Shown here one piece after another: positions 15,233-23,144 of a stretch of DNA of 28,850 nt (its first letter is position 1; the number at the start of each line of letters is the position of its first letter). The notes beneath the pieces are model-generated. The model saw only the letters and a list, made by a program, of their open reading frames with translations. It was not told where the DNA came from and ran no database searches. The position numbers were made by a program, and so were the translations under genes. Origin of the DNA: Methanobacteriaceae archaeon (GTDB lineage: Archaea > Methanobacteriota > Methanobacteria > Methanobacteriales > Methanobacteriaceae). The stretch covers positions 1 to 28,850 of the forward strand of contig JACBOA010000021.1 of NCBI GenBank assembly GCA_013403005.1. Reading direction: 5' to 3'.

Positions 15233-15285
15233 CTTTTTATACCAACTCCCCAAAAGGTGGTACACATCATCATATTGTTGTTATG

Positions 15286-15294
15286 CTATATAAA
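15286..15294 (-). promoter_or_regulatory. TATA box for the minus-strand small membrane gene
   Basis: TTTATATAG on the minus strand lies about 105 bp before the ATG at 15185. Transcription would start near 15262, so the mRNA leader of about 77 nt would include the hairpin at 15207-15232. Confidence 0.4.
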
Positions 15295-15310
15295 TGTTTA
15301 TGTTAAACAT
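15294..15310. promoter_or_regulatory. 17-bp palindrome, candidate operator of the CARF regulator
   Basis: ATGTTTA and TAAACAT are perfect inverted 7-bp arms around TGT. The site lies between the divergent small membrane gene and the CARF-HTH gene, next to the minus-strand TATA box and about 45 bp upstream of the plus-strand TATA (ATATATAAAAA near 15352). Binding by the CARF-HTH protein is inference from position. Confidence 0.45.
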
Positions 15311-15483
15311 GTACAAATATAAAAAAAATTTAACTGCAATATATTAAACCCATATATAAAAAATAAAAAATGAACTTTTCATTAATCAATATGATTACTC
15401 AGCATCAAAACACTAATATATGGGTTAAAGGAGAATTATATTATACATTAAAAAAAAACTTAAGAAATTCTACAGTGGTTTGT

Positions 15484-16077
15484 ATGGAAAAAACCCTTAT
15501 ATCAACGATTTATTCTTTAGAACCAGTAATGGCATGTATCACTCAATTTTCTCCCAGTAAAGTAGTTCTTCTTCGCGAAGAGGATGCTCCTGATAAAATT
15601 ATCGAATCAGAGCGGATGCTGCAGGAAACTGTGGGTAAAATACTGGAAATAAGATCCCACCCCACCAGTATTTACAATGTGGTAATGATTGCCAATGACA
15701 CTGCTGAAATCATTGATGAGGAGCACGCCAAGGGCAGGAAAATAGTGGTTAACATTAGTGGCGGTAGAAAACCACAAGCCCTAGGAGCCTTATTTGGATG
15801 TTACGCTCGTCAGGATATGATAGAAAAAATAGTCTACATCACCGAAGAGGATAAAAATATAATCGAACTACCCAAATTGAACTTCGGAATATCCCGCACC
15901 AAGAGAATCATCCTGGAAGAAATAGCCTCTGGAGAAAACAACGTAAAGAACCTTTCTACCAAGATCGGGATTAGCCGGGGGATGACCTACAACCACATCC
16001 GGGAACTAAGGGAAATGGGCTTAATCAATCACAACTCTATGAATATCACCAGTGCTGGTGAACTGGCCATAATCTAA
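15484..16077 (+). CDS. Csa3-like CARF-HTH transcriptional regulator
   Basis: A 197-residue protein. Residues 1-140 form a CARF domain: TLISTIYSLEPVMACI, then SPSKVVLLRE, and the ligand-site loop NISGGRKPQALGALFGCY (about 91-108). Residues 153-182 are a winged helix-turn-helix (NVKNLSTKIGISRGMTYNHI RELREMGLI). CARF domains sense cyclic oligoadenylates, and Csa3 proteins regulate CRISPR adaptation and interference genes in type I-A systems. No cas gene or array lies in this window, so its regulon is unknown. I start it at the ATG at 15484, where the family begins. An ATG at 15370 would add 38 residues with no similarity, and a good TATA box lies just before it at about 15352. A palindrome upstream suggests autoregulation. 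Confidence 0.82.
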   Translation: MEKTLISTIYSLEPVMACITQFSPSKVVLLREEDAPDKIIESERMLQETVGKILEIRSHPTSIYNVVMIANDTAEIIDEEHAKGRKIVVNISGGRKPQALGALFGCYARQDMIEKIVYITEEDKNIIELPKLNFGISRTKRIILEEIASGENNVKNLSTKIGISRGMTYNHIRELREMGLINHNSMNITSAGELAII

Positions 16078-16197
16078 TTTAAAAAATATTAATTTATTGT
16101 CCTAATGATTCCAAATGCTTCATAAAACTCCTGTGATTAACTATAAAAATTAAATAAGACATCAATCATTAAATTAATACCATTCAGGTGTTTTTCT

Positions 16198-16434
16198 ATG
16201 TACTTTACCGCTGGACTAATACTCATTATCATAGGATGGATAATTCAGTTCTACAAAACCACAATACAGAAAGATAGAAATATAAACAGATACTTCATCC
16301 TTTTCTATATTTTAGGTGTAATCTTACTTGTTGCTGGTAACCTATTAATTAGCGACTTCGCCAGTAGTGTTTTAAACATAATTAGCGCTATGTTTCCCCT
16401 ATTAATACTCATTTTTATAATTAAGGAAGATTAA
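16198..16434 (+). CDS. Small two-to-three-segment membrane protein
   Basis: A 78-residue, mostly hydrophobic protein: TM1 at 1-20, a basic loop (KTTIQKDRNINRY), TM2 (FILFYILGVILLVAGNLLI) and TM3 (VLNIISAMFPLLILIFII), ending KED. AGGTG seven bases before the ATG supports the start. It lies 120 bp downstream of the CARF regulator on the same strand and could be co-transcribed, which would make it a candidate effector, but nothing in the sequence shows that. I do not recognise the family. Confidence 0.6.
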   Translation: MYFTAGLILIIIGWIIQFYKTTIQKDRNINRYFILFYILGVILLVAGNLLISDFASSVLNIISAMFPLLILIFIIKED

Positions 16435-16499
16435 AATTCTAATATCATTTATCCATAAAAGCCATTATAAATGGGGCTTTAGTTTGATGGTAATGTAAT

Positions 16500-16652
16500 A
16501 GATAGGTCCAAGGGAGGTAAATTCTGCAAACAATGCAGTACTCAGACCAAATAACAACAGATCACAGCCAGGAATTCACACGCACTCGCTGTTATATGGA
16601 AATAGAACTTGGTTTAAGTTACTGTCCAGTTTGTGGATCTGGTCTTAACTGA
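16500..16652 (+). pseudogene. Remnant of a small zinc-ribbon protein
   Basis: AAGGGAGGT, an excellent ribosome site, is followed with no start codon in frame by KFCKQCSTQTK and a TAA. A second frame from the ATG at 16533 encodes 39 residues ending GLSYCPVCGSGLN. Two CxxC knuckles in different frames, in the order and spacing of a zinc ribbon, suggest one small protein broken by a frameshift and a lost start. The 39-residue frame alone could still be translated. Confidence 0.4.
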
Positions 16653-16778
16653 CATTTAAATTAAAGTATAAAAACATTAATAATGACTTAAAAGTATTTT
16701 CAACATAAATCAATAGTTTCTGTGTTACTAATCTAACAAAATAATTTAAATTAAATATTTAAATTATTTATTAATAAA

Positions 16779-16793
16779 AGATATATAAAAAAT
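16779..16793 (+). promoter_or_regulatory. TATA box of the Mre11-Rad50 operon
   Basis: AAAAGATATATAAAAAAT has a purine-rich BRE-like flank and a strong TATA core. Transcription would start near 16812, about 37 nt before the TTG start at 16849. Confidence 0.5.
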
Positions 16794-16848
16794 AATAAAA
16801 TATAGAAATAGACAAAAAAATGTCAAAAAATGAGATGGGGTTGGGAAT

Positions 16849-18078
16849 TTGGTTAGATTCTTGCACACTGCTGACTGGCACCTGGGAATGAAATACAGTC
16901 AATTACATGAGAATGCAGAAAAAGCTAGACAAATTAGAATAAAAACCATCCAGAAACTACTGGACCAGGCAGGACAAGTTGATTTTATATTGATGGCTGG
17001 TGACTTATTTGACAGTAATGATGTGGATAAGAGACTTTTGAATACTGTTTCTGAAATACTGGGCCAATCAACCGTGCCCACATACATCATTCCTGGAAAC
17101 CATGATCCTCTCACCCTTGACTCATTATACAGGGACCCGGTCTGGGACAACCTGGATAATGTTATCGTTTTCAAAGAATCTGAACCCTTCACTATCCCTC
17201 ATCTTAGTGTAACCATTTACCCCTCTCCAGTCAGCCAGAAACAATCCAAAAATGATCCCACCCAATGGATTAACTCTCATAATGTGGAAAGTGAAGATAA
17301 TCCAAGAAATGATAGAAATGACATTAAGATAGGTCTGGCCCACGGAAACCTGGCCATCGAGGGTTTTATAGACAATCCCAACTTTCCCATAAACCCCAAC
17401 CGAACAGAGATATCAGATTTGGACTATCTGGCATTAGGAGAATGGCACTCTCTCTACACCCATCAGGACTCATCAGGAATTAACCGCACTGTCTACCCTG
17501 GAACCCCAGAAACCACCAAATTCAGTGAACAAAATAGTGGAAAAGCAGTAATCGTTGATATCCAACACCCACGCTCTCCACCAATTATACAAGAAATGGA
17601 CGTGGGCAACCTAACATGGGAAAAACACAAAGAGCAAATCAACAGCATGATCGATGCTCAAAACCTTCACTTTAAAATTCAACAGATAAAAAATCCACAA
17701 AAACGGGTTATATCCATAAACCTGACTGGAGTCACAGATCAGGACACCATTAACTACCTGGACGCATTTCAAAGTGAGTTCCAGAATCGGTTTATGCACT
17801 TTGACATTAGAAAAGATGGTCTTTTCCTCAAACCCAACCTTTTAGAACTTCAAGCTCTCCTCCCTGAGGGTGCAGTGGTTAACCGCACCTTCGAAGCCCT
17901 GATAGCCTTGATGAAAACCCAGCCCGAAATACAGGAATATTCCGAGCTGGACCCGGAACGTACCAGACAAATATTCAACGAACTGCGGGGCAGCGAAGTG
18001 TTAGAAGGATTATCACCAGAAATTATTAACCGTGCCATCCTTTTAATGTACCAGCTCATCAGGGAGGCAGCACCATGA
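16849..18078 (+). CDS. Mre11/SbcD-like metallophosphoesterase, divergent subfamily
   Basis: A 409-residue nuclease subunit for double-strand break processing. Metal-binding motifs: D9-x-H11 (TADWHLG), GDLFD (51-55), PGNHD (82-86) and H165 (LAHGN). The last motif, normally GHxH in Mre11/SbcD, is GEWH (E198, H200). I recall GDWH-type variants in a metallophosphoesterase group that partners with YhaN-like ATPases. The start is TTG at 16849; no in-frame ATG lies upstream before a TGA, and the sequence VRFLHTADWH matches the family start. Its last codons overlap the Rad50 start by ATGA, so the pair is translationally coupled. The C-terminal 100 residues would be the Rad50-binding part. Confidence 0.9.
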   Translation: MVRFLHTADWHLGMKYSQLHENAEKARQIRIKTIQKLLDQAGQVDFILMAGDLFDSNDVDKRLLNTVSEILGQSTVPTYIIPGNHDPLTLDSLYRDPVWDNLDNVIVFKESEPFTIPHLSVTIYPSPVSQKQSKNDPTQWINSHNVESEDNPRNDRNDIKIGLAHGNLAIEGFIDNPNFPINPNRTEISDLDYLALGEWHSLYTHQDSSGINRTVYPGTPETTKFSEQNSGKAVIVDIQHPRSPPIIQEMDVGNLTWEKHKEQINSMIDAQNLHFKIQQIKNPQKRVISINLTGVTDQDTINYLDAFQSEFQNRFMHFDIRKDGLFLKPNLLELQALLPEGAVVNRTFEALIALMKTQPEIQEYSELDPERTRQIFNELRGSEVLEGLSPEIINRAILLMYQLIREAAP

Positions 18079-19172
18079 ACATCAAAACCATCCACCTGGA
18101 AAACTGGAAAAAATTCATCAACCCAGTGGAAATTCAATTAGAAGAAGGAATAAACGTATTATACGGTCCCAATGAAAGTGGAAAAACCACCTTAATTGAC
18201 TCTATCATCACCACCTTCTACTCCAAGCACACCAGCAACTCCCAGAAAATAAAATCTCTCAAACCATGGGGAACTTCACTTCATCCCAGAAGCAGTATAA
18301 CATTCACCAAAAATAACCACCAATACCGTATCACCAAGGGATTCCATGAAAAGAAGAGTTTGCTTGAGAAAATGGATCAGGGATCCTGGATTAAAATCGC
18401 AGAAGGAGATCAGGCTGATAAAAAACTCATTCAACTAGTTGGTGGGCAGATAGCACCAAGAGGTGACACCAAACCTGAATACTGGGGACTAGGACAGAGC
18501 CTGTGGATGGTGCAGGGAAACCCTATCATCCAGGAGGAACTAAACGACGAGACTGTTTCATCCATGCAAAAAATGGTAAACGCCACCATTGAATCAGATG
18601 ATGAAAAGAAAGTACTCAGAGAAATCAGATCCAGATTTATGGAAAACTTCTCACCAGTAAAGAAGGAACTTAAAAAAAAGAGCCAGCTGGGAAGGTTAAA
18701 GGACGAAATAAACAGCTTAAAAAGTGAATTAGACCTATCAAATTCTAAAATAAGAAAAAAAGAAACCCTTATAAGATCATTAGAGGATAACCAGATTCTT
18801 GTTGAAAAGATCCAGGGCAATTTAGAGACTGCAAAAAAAGAAAAAACCCAACTGGAACGTGAAGTGGAAGAAGCACATGAACATCAGAGAAACAGAGAAA
18901 AACTGGAAAATGAAATAGAAAAACTTAAAAAAGAATTTGAATCTTCCAAAGAACGTTCAGAGGAGATAGAAAAAGCCAAATCTGAGATTAAGAGAATCAT
19001 AGAATCCAATAATGCTATAAAACTTCGATTAGAACCCTTAAAAGCTGAGTTAGATAAATTGAATAAGAAAATGGATGATGATAACACTGCCATCCGTAAT
19101 TTAGATGAACAAATAAACATCCATTTGGATGAAAAAAAAAATAGCAGGCATTGCCCACACTGCGGTTATTGA
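18075..19172 (+). CDS. Rad50/SbcC-like ATPase, N-terminal part up to the zinc hook
   Basis: A 365-residue frame with the N-terminal ATPase lobe: Walker A GPNESGKTTL (K37), a Q-loop region near 145-150 (LGQSLWMVQGNP), then a heptad-rich coiled coil from about 180. It ends at C360-P-H-C363-G, a zinc-hook CxxC, followed by Y and tandem TGA stops at 19170-19175. In Rad50 the hook is the tip of the coil, joining two molecules through a shared zinc, and the chain then returns to the C-terminal lobe. Here the return half is in the next frame (19129-20790). Either the gene is frameshifted just after the hook or two polypeptides are made. The NESGKTT form of Walker A is typical of the YhaN-like branch. 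Confidence 0.88.
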   Translation: MNIKTIHLENWKKFINPVEIQLEEGINVLYGPNESGKTTLIDSIITTFYSKHTSNSQKIKSLKPWGTSLHPRSSITFTKNNHQYRITKGFHEKKSLLEKMDQGSWIKIAEGDQADKKLIQLVGGQIAPRGDTKPEYWGLGQSLWMVQGNPIIQEELNDETVSSMQKMVNATIESDDEKKVLREIRSRFMENFSPVKKELKKKSQLGRLKDEINSLKSELDLSNSKIRKKETLIRSLEDNQILVEKIQGNLETAKKEKTQLEREVEEAHEHQRNREKLENEIEKLKKEFESSKERSEEIEKAKSEIKRIIESNNAIKLRLEPLKAELDKLNKKMDDDNTAIRNLDEQINIHLDEKKNSRHCPHCGY

Positions 19173-20790
19173 TGAACAGACCCTGGATGAGAAAAAAATT
19201 CAGTTTAATGAGATAACTGACCTGAAAAGAGATATAAAACACACCAAAGAGAAATATGATTCCATAATTGTTCCTGATAATCAGGAAATGAAGAAGATTG
19301 AAGAATTATATCAGGATATACGTGATGCAGAAACCAGTCTAAAAGCTATGGGACTGAAAATCAAGGCTACTCCTGATAAGAAAATGTCAGGTGAGATATT
19401 CCGGGATGGTGAAAAAAATAGCTTCCATCTCGAACATGAATCCGGGAATTGGACTGCACATCAATCTCTGAAAATGTTCATTCATGGTGTGGGGGAAATC
19501 ACAGTCACAAGCGGAAGCCAAGATGTGCAGGGAATGAAAGAAAAACTGGAAAACTTGAAAACTCAATACCAGGAACTAATGGATTCTTACCCCACCCATG
19601 ACCTTTCCCAATTAAAAAACATGCAGAATAAGAAAGAATCCCTGCAAAAAGACCTTAAATGGCTTGAAACCCAACTAAACAGGAAAAGCAAAAAAGGCGA
19701 GGATGAACTCTTAAAAGAAATAATAACACTTGAAAACAGAATAAAGTCAAACTGGAATAAAATACCTTCAGAATCAGACTTTAAAGAATGTAACGGTCAG
19801 GACAAATTCTTAGTAAGAAAGCATTTATCAGAAAAGATAAATCTTATGGAAGAGGTCATAAAACAGATGCAACGCGACCGTCAGAAACTCAATGAAATCC
19901 TGGAAAATGATAGGAAAACTGTTGAAAAAACCAACCAGCTCATGGTGGAACTGAAAACCCAGTTACATGGTAACAATCAGCGCAAAGATGAAATTGAAAA
20001 CAGACTCCAGAGATTAAATGAAGATGGCTTAAGTGCAGAGGAAAGGGAATCTAAATTAAACCAGTTGTCTCTTGAAATTGAACAAAAAGAACGAGCCTGG
20101 AAGAGTTACCATGCAGAAATCGAAACCAAAGAAATCAAACCCTTAAAAGCCTTCGAAGGATTAAAAAATAGGGTTGAAATGCTTGATGAACAACTCAGAA
20201 GTCAGGAAATCAAACGTGCAGGGATGGAAAGGGAACTGTCCATTCTAATGGCCCAATCAACAGATTCAACTGTGATAGAAGAAAAACTGGCACAAATGGA
20301 GATGAAAGAGAAGGAACTGGATATTGATACTCAAGCTATTAAACTTTTATACAACCTAACCTCATTCTACCATGAAAAAACCATAAACCAGCTCTCTGAA
20401 CCTCTGGAAACAAAGGTCACCCAGGACTTGGAAAGGTTATTAGGGCCCAAATACTCCCTTAAATTCGATTCAAAAATGAAACCTAGATCAGTCAATGCTT
20501 TAGGTGAAGAAGCGCCCCTGGATATTCTCTCCTTCGGAACTCAGGAACAGGTGTGGTGTCTTTTCAGATTAGCATTAGGAAGTATTCTATCTCAGGGAGA
20601 AAAACAGTTAGTGGTTCTGGACGATCCCCTGGTAAACACCGATCCAGTGAGAATGCATCATGCCCTGGAAATACTGGAAGAAAATTCTAAAAACATGCAA
20701 ATAATCGTGGTTACCTGTGATATAGACAAATACAGTTCACTATCTGGCGCTAACTTTATTTCCATGGATGAAAAACTCAAAGAGATTTAA
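19129..20790 (+). CDS. Rad50/SbcC-like ATPase, C-terminal part (frameshifted continuation)
   Basis: Up to 553 residues, overlapping the N-terminal part by 44 bp in another frame. True homology probably begins at IDEQTLDEKK, right after the hook. A beta-rich segment sits within the returning coil (about residues 75-130: LKIKATPDKKMSGEIF, then FIHGVGEITVTSGS), a known feature, as I recall it, of YhaN/SbcC-like ATPases paired with divergent Mre11 proteins. The C-terminal lobe has the signature LSFGTQEQV (near 467), Walker B LVVLDDP and D-loop LVNTD (near 495). Together the two parts make about 900 residues, a normal Rad50 length. The ATG at 19129 lies in a run of A and has no clear ribosome site, so independent translation is doubtful. 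Confidence 0.85.
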   Translation: MKKKIAGIAHTAVIDEQTLDEKKIQFNEITDLKRDIKHTKEKYDSIIVPDNQEMKKIEELYQDIRDAETSLKAMGLKIKATPDKKMSGEIFRDGEKNSFHLEHESGNWTAHQSLKMFIHGVGEITVTSGSQDVQGMKEKLENLKTQYQELMDSYPTHDLSQLKNMQNKKESLQKDLKWLETQLNRKSKKGEDELLKEIITLENRIKSNWNKIPSESDFKECNGQDKFLVRKHLSEKINLMEEVIKQMQRDRQKLNEILENDRKTVEKTNQLMVELKTQLHGNNQRKDEIENRLQRLNEDGLSAEERESKLNQLSLEIEQKERAWKSYHAEIETKEIKPLKAFEGLKNRVEMLDEQLRSQEIKRAGMERELSILMAQSTDSTVIEEKLAQMEMKEKELDIDTQAIKLLYNLTSFYHEKTINQLSEPLETKVTQDLERLLGPKYSLKFDSKMKPRSVNALGEEAPLDILSFGTQEQVWCLFRLALGSILSQGEKQLVVLDDPLVNTDPVRMHHALEILEENSKNMQIIVVTCDIDKYSSLSGANFISMDEKLKEI

Positions 20791-20994
20791 TGAGAAATCC
20801 CACACAAAAACATTATTTTCTTTCACCACCTAAACTTCCAAAAAGTCTTTAAAAAAAGTTTTCAGGACTAAAATAAATAAATGCTTTAAAAATAAGATAA
20901 TCAAATATGATCTCTGTTTATAATATTCAGATGGTCTGAGTTCTAAATAAAATAACATACTTAAATAACAAATAGGATGCCAATAGGTTTTTCC

Positions 20995-21141
20995 ATGGGG
21001 GATAAAATGTGTGAACAATGTGATTTTTGTGAAAACCCAGGTCTGGATAATTGCATAATCTGCAACAGATGCTACTGTGTTGACCATATGGGTGGAGACG
21101 GTTACTGTATTGATTGTTTCTTTGGCACTGGTCTTTTCTAA
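20995..21141 (+). CDS. 48-residue cysteine-rich zinc-finger protein
   Basis: A short frame encoding 48 residues with nine Cys (C6, C9, C12, C20, C23, C26, C28, C38, C41) and H31, spaced as CxxCxxC, CxxCxxCxC, H, CxxC. This suggests two zinc sites, like B-box or other treble-clef micro-proteins. The family is not recognised. Small CxxC-rich zinc proteins are common in archaea. In-frame ATGs at 20977 and 21007 are alternative starts; AGGT before 20995 favours that one slightly. It lies 205 bp after Rad50 on the same strand. Confidence 0.65.
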   Translation: MGDKMCEQCDFCENPGLDNCIICNRCYCVDHMGGDGYCIDCFFGTGLF

Positions 21142-21491
21142 TATTTACAATCCCTATGATTTATATGGTTCCTTCTAAGATATAGAAAATGATTAATAGG
21201 GCTGTGGACAAAAAGGAATGATTTTCTAATTTTTTTCCTGGTTTTCATATTCACTCGAACATATTATCTGGTATATTGGGTGCAGAGTATCTTTACTGGT
21301 ACTGGTTGTCAGCATCACTCCAGTAACCTGCTCTTTTATGTTATGAGAGGCAAGAAACCATTATAAAATGATGGTGATGGCTGCAAACATTCGATATACA
21401 GTGATCCCATAATTCTTAATAGACCAGTTCATACATATATTTAAATTGAATTTTAATTGAATGATTTTTATGATTGAAGGGGGTTACAGGA
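21142..21491. other. 350-bp stretch without a gene
   Basis: No open frame of note. It holds a TATA-like ATATATTTAAAT at 21435-21446, about 50 bp before the start at 21492, and the ribosome site AAGGGGG near 21477-21483. Nothing else is visible. Confidence 0.5.
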
Positions 21492-22175
21492 ATGCTGGAT
21501 TTTGGTTTAAGTGACAATGCACAGATGAAGGATTATGCCACTAAATTCTTAAATGAACTCATCCCTGGAGATGAAATAACGGGAGAAATTGTTGTTGGCG
21601 AATTTAAAAAAGTACCCATGGGAAAAAGAGAAGTTGCAGAATTCTTCATCATTATAACCGATCATAAAAGTCACAGCAAATGGGTTTGTGAATTAACCAC
21701 CCCCTATTATCCGGAAACTGACAATATTTACGGTGAAAAAGGAGGTGTGTTTTACACTTTCATTGACAGTTTAAACCATGAGGTTAACAGAACACCTCTT
21801 AACTGGCAGGAGAACTATTCAGTGAATTTTAACCGGTTCAGAAATACTATTAATCATAATCTCTCCAGTGTCACTGTGGAAGCTGTAAAACCAGCAGATG
21901 AGGATGCAAAAACTGTTAATTTAAAGGTTACCCATGCTGTGGTTAAGACTGAGGTGAAAAAAACTGAACCTAAAACTATTTATGATCTGGCACAGGAAGA
22001 CTCCATAATACTTATGGCCTATGCTCACCTGCGCAATAAAGGAGACCGGATCACCGTCAAAAACATTTCCTTCGAGCTGAAGTCATTTCTCGATGATGGT
22101 AAAATAACAGAAGGCGCTTACAAGACTGCCCTGGAGGAATTGAAAAAATTAAAACCATCAGTTGATAGCGAGTAA
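21492..22175 (+). CDS. Hypothetical protein, possible beta-barrel plus helical C-terminus
   Basis: A 227-residue soluble protein starting at the ATG at 21492, behind AAGGGGG; a TTG at 21474 is in frame but overlaps that site. The N-terminal 135 residues alternate beta strands (ITGEIVVGEFKKV, REVAEFFIIITDHK, SKWVCELTTPYY), compatible with an OB-like or similar barrel. A lysine-rich linker follows, and the last 60 residues (AQEDSIILMAYAHLRNKGDR, ITEGAYKTALEELKKL) look like a small helical, perhaps winged-helix, domain. I do not recognise the family, and no membrane or secretion signal is seen. Confidence 0.7.
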   Translation: MLDFGLSDNAQMKDYATKFLNELIPGDEITGEIVVGEFKKVPMGKREVAEFFIIITDHKSHSKWVCELTTPYYPETDNIYGEKGGVFYTFIDSLNHEVNRTPLNWQENYSVNFNRFRNTINHNLSSVTVEAVKPADEDAKTVNLKVTHAVVKTEVKKTEPKTIYDLAQEDSIILMAYAHLRNKGDRITVKNISFELKSFLDDGKITEGAYKTALEELKKLKPSVDSE

Positions 22176-22311
22176 TGGAATTTCTCATAAATCTCTTTGA
22201 ATTTTTGCTATTTTTTCAAACGAAATATAAACAGGATAATTTAATTGATTGAAGAAATAATGATCTAATTATAAAAAAAAAGATTACATCACAATCATAA
22301 GGGAATATTTT

Positions 22312-22971
22312 ATGAAAATTCAAAGAGGAAGTTTATTTCATCCAGAAAAGGATTATTATAAGGCCGCAGGGATCATCTTACTTGTTGCTGTGATCCAGTT
22401 TTTTATGGCAGTTAATCTGGCAGAAACTCAGTATCCTGATTATAACATTGCAAACAATACCTTAAGCTCCCTTGGAGGCACTTTACCATCTGTTGAACCA
22501 TCAGCAACTATCTTCAACACCAGCATAATCTTACTGGGAATTTTAAGCCTCTTAAGTGTATATTTAATTCTTGAAAGTGGGGGTTGCCGACTCTTCTCAT
22601 CATGCCTTACCATATCTGCCATGGGGCTGGTGGGTATCGGGATATTCCCCTCCTATGCAGGAGGAGCTCATACATTTTTCGCCTTCATCACCTTACTCTT
22701 CGGATGCCTGGCTGTGATATTCTCTTATCGTCTGGGATTGAACATTCCCATGATAATAATATCCATGATAACTGGTTTAATAGGCCTCAGTATCATTATT
22801 TTCAGTTTAGTCTTTGGAATGAACAATTTAATTATTAATTATCTGGGAGTGGGAGGCACTGAACGTTTCGTTGCCTATCCACTTCTTTTGTATTTTGCAG
22901 GCTTGGGAGGGTATCTCACATGTCGGGGTCAGGATTGGGTGCGAATTAGATTCACAGAAGGATACTTCTAA
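22312..22971 (+). CDS. DUF998 family membrane protein
   Basis: A 219-residue integral membrane protein with six hydrophobic segments. The DUF998 hallmark is the first loop, YPDYNIANNTLSSLGG, in place of the usual N-x-I-S-x-L-G. Later helices carry GLVGIGIFPS and a His (GAHTFFAFITLLFG) conserved in this family. Function is unknown; members are found across archaea and bacteria. The start ATG follows GGGAATATTTT, and a TATA-like AAATATAAA lies near 22222. No operon partners. Confidence 0.82.
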   Translation: MKIQRGSLFHPEKDYYKAAGIILLVAVIQFFMAVNLAETQYPDYNIANNTLSSLGGTLPSVEPSATIFNTSIILLGILSLLSVYLILESGGCRLFSSCLTISAMGLVGIGIFPSYAGGAHTFFAFITLLFGCLAVIFSYRLGLNIPMIIISMITGLIGLSIIIFSLVFGMNNLIINYLGVGGTERFVAYPLLLYFAGLGGYLTCRGQDWVRIRFTEGYF

Positions 22972-23144
22972 TTTGAATAATTCTGATTTATTTGTGGTTG
23001 AATCAAAAAATTTCCTTCGTTTACCTGAACAAAAAAAAATTCTAAATTAAAATTCTTGAATTAAATCAGGAAATATATTGATAGTGACCAGACAAAAAAA
23101 ATGGTTTTTAAACTTAAATAATATCCATATACCAAAATATATGC

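Larger units (their letters stand above)
16435..16848. other. Intergenic stretch holding a zinc-ribbon remnant and a promoter
   Basis: About 410 bp without a full gene. It contains the remnant at about 16500-16652 and then very AT-rich DNA with the TATA box of the Mre11 gene. Nothing else is visible. Confidence 0.6.

Noticed and set aside
19129..19172. Independent start of the Rad50 C-terminal part at the ATG at 19129
   Set aside because: No ribosome site is seen, and the first codons lie in the A run and read hook DNA out of frame; a frameshift or slippage explains it better.
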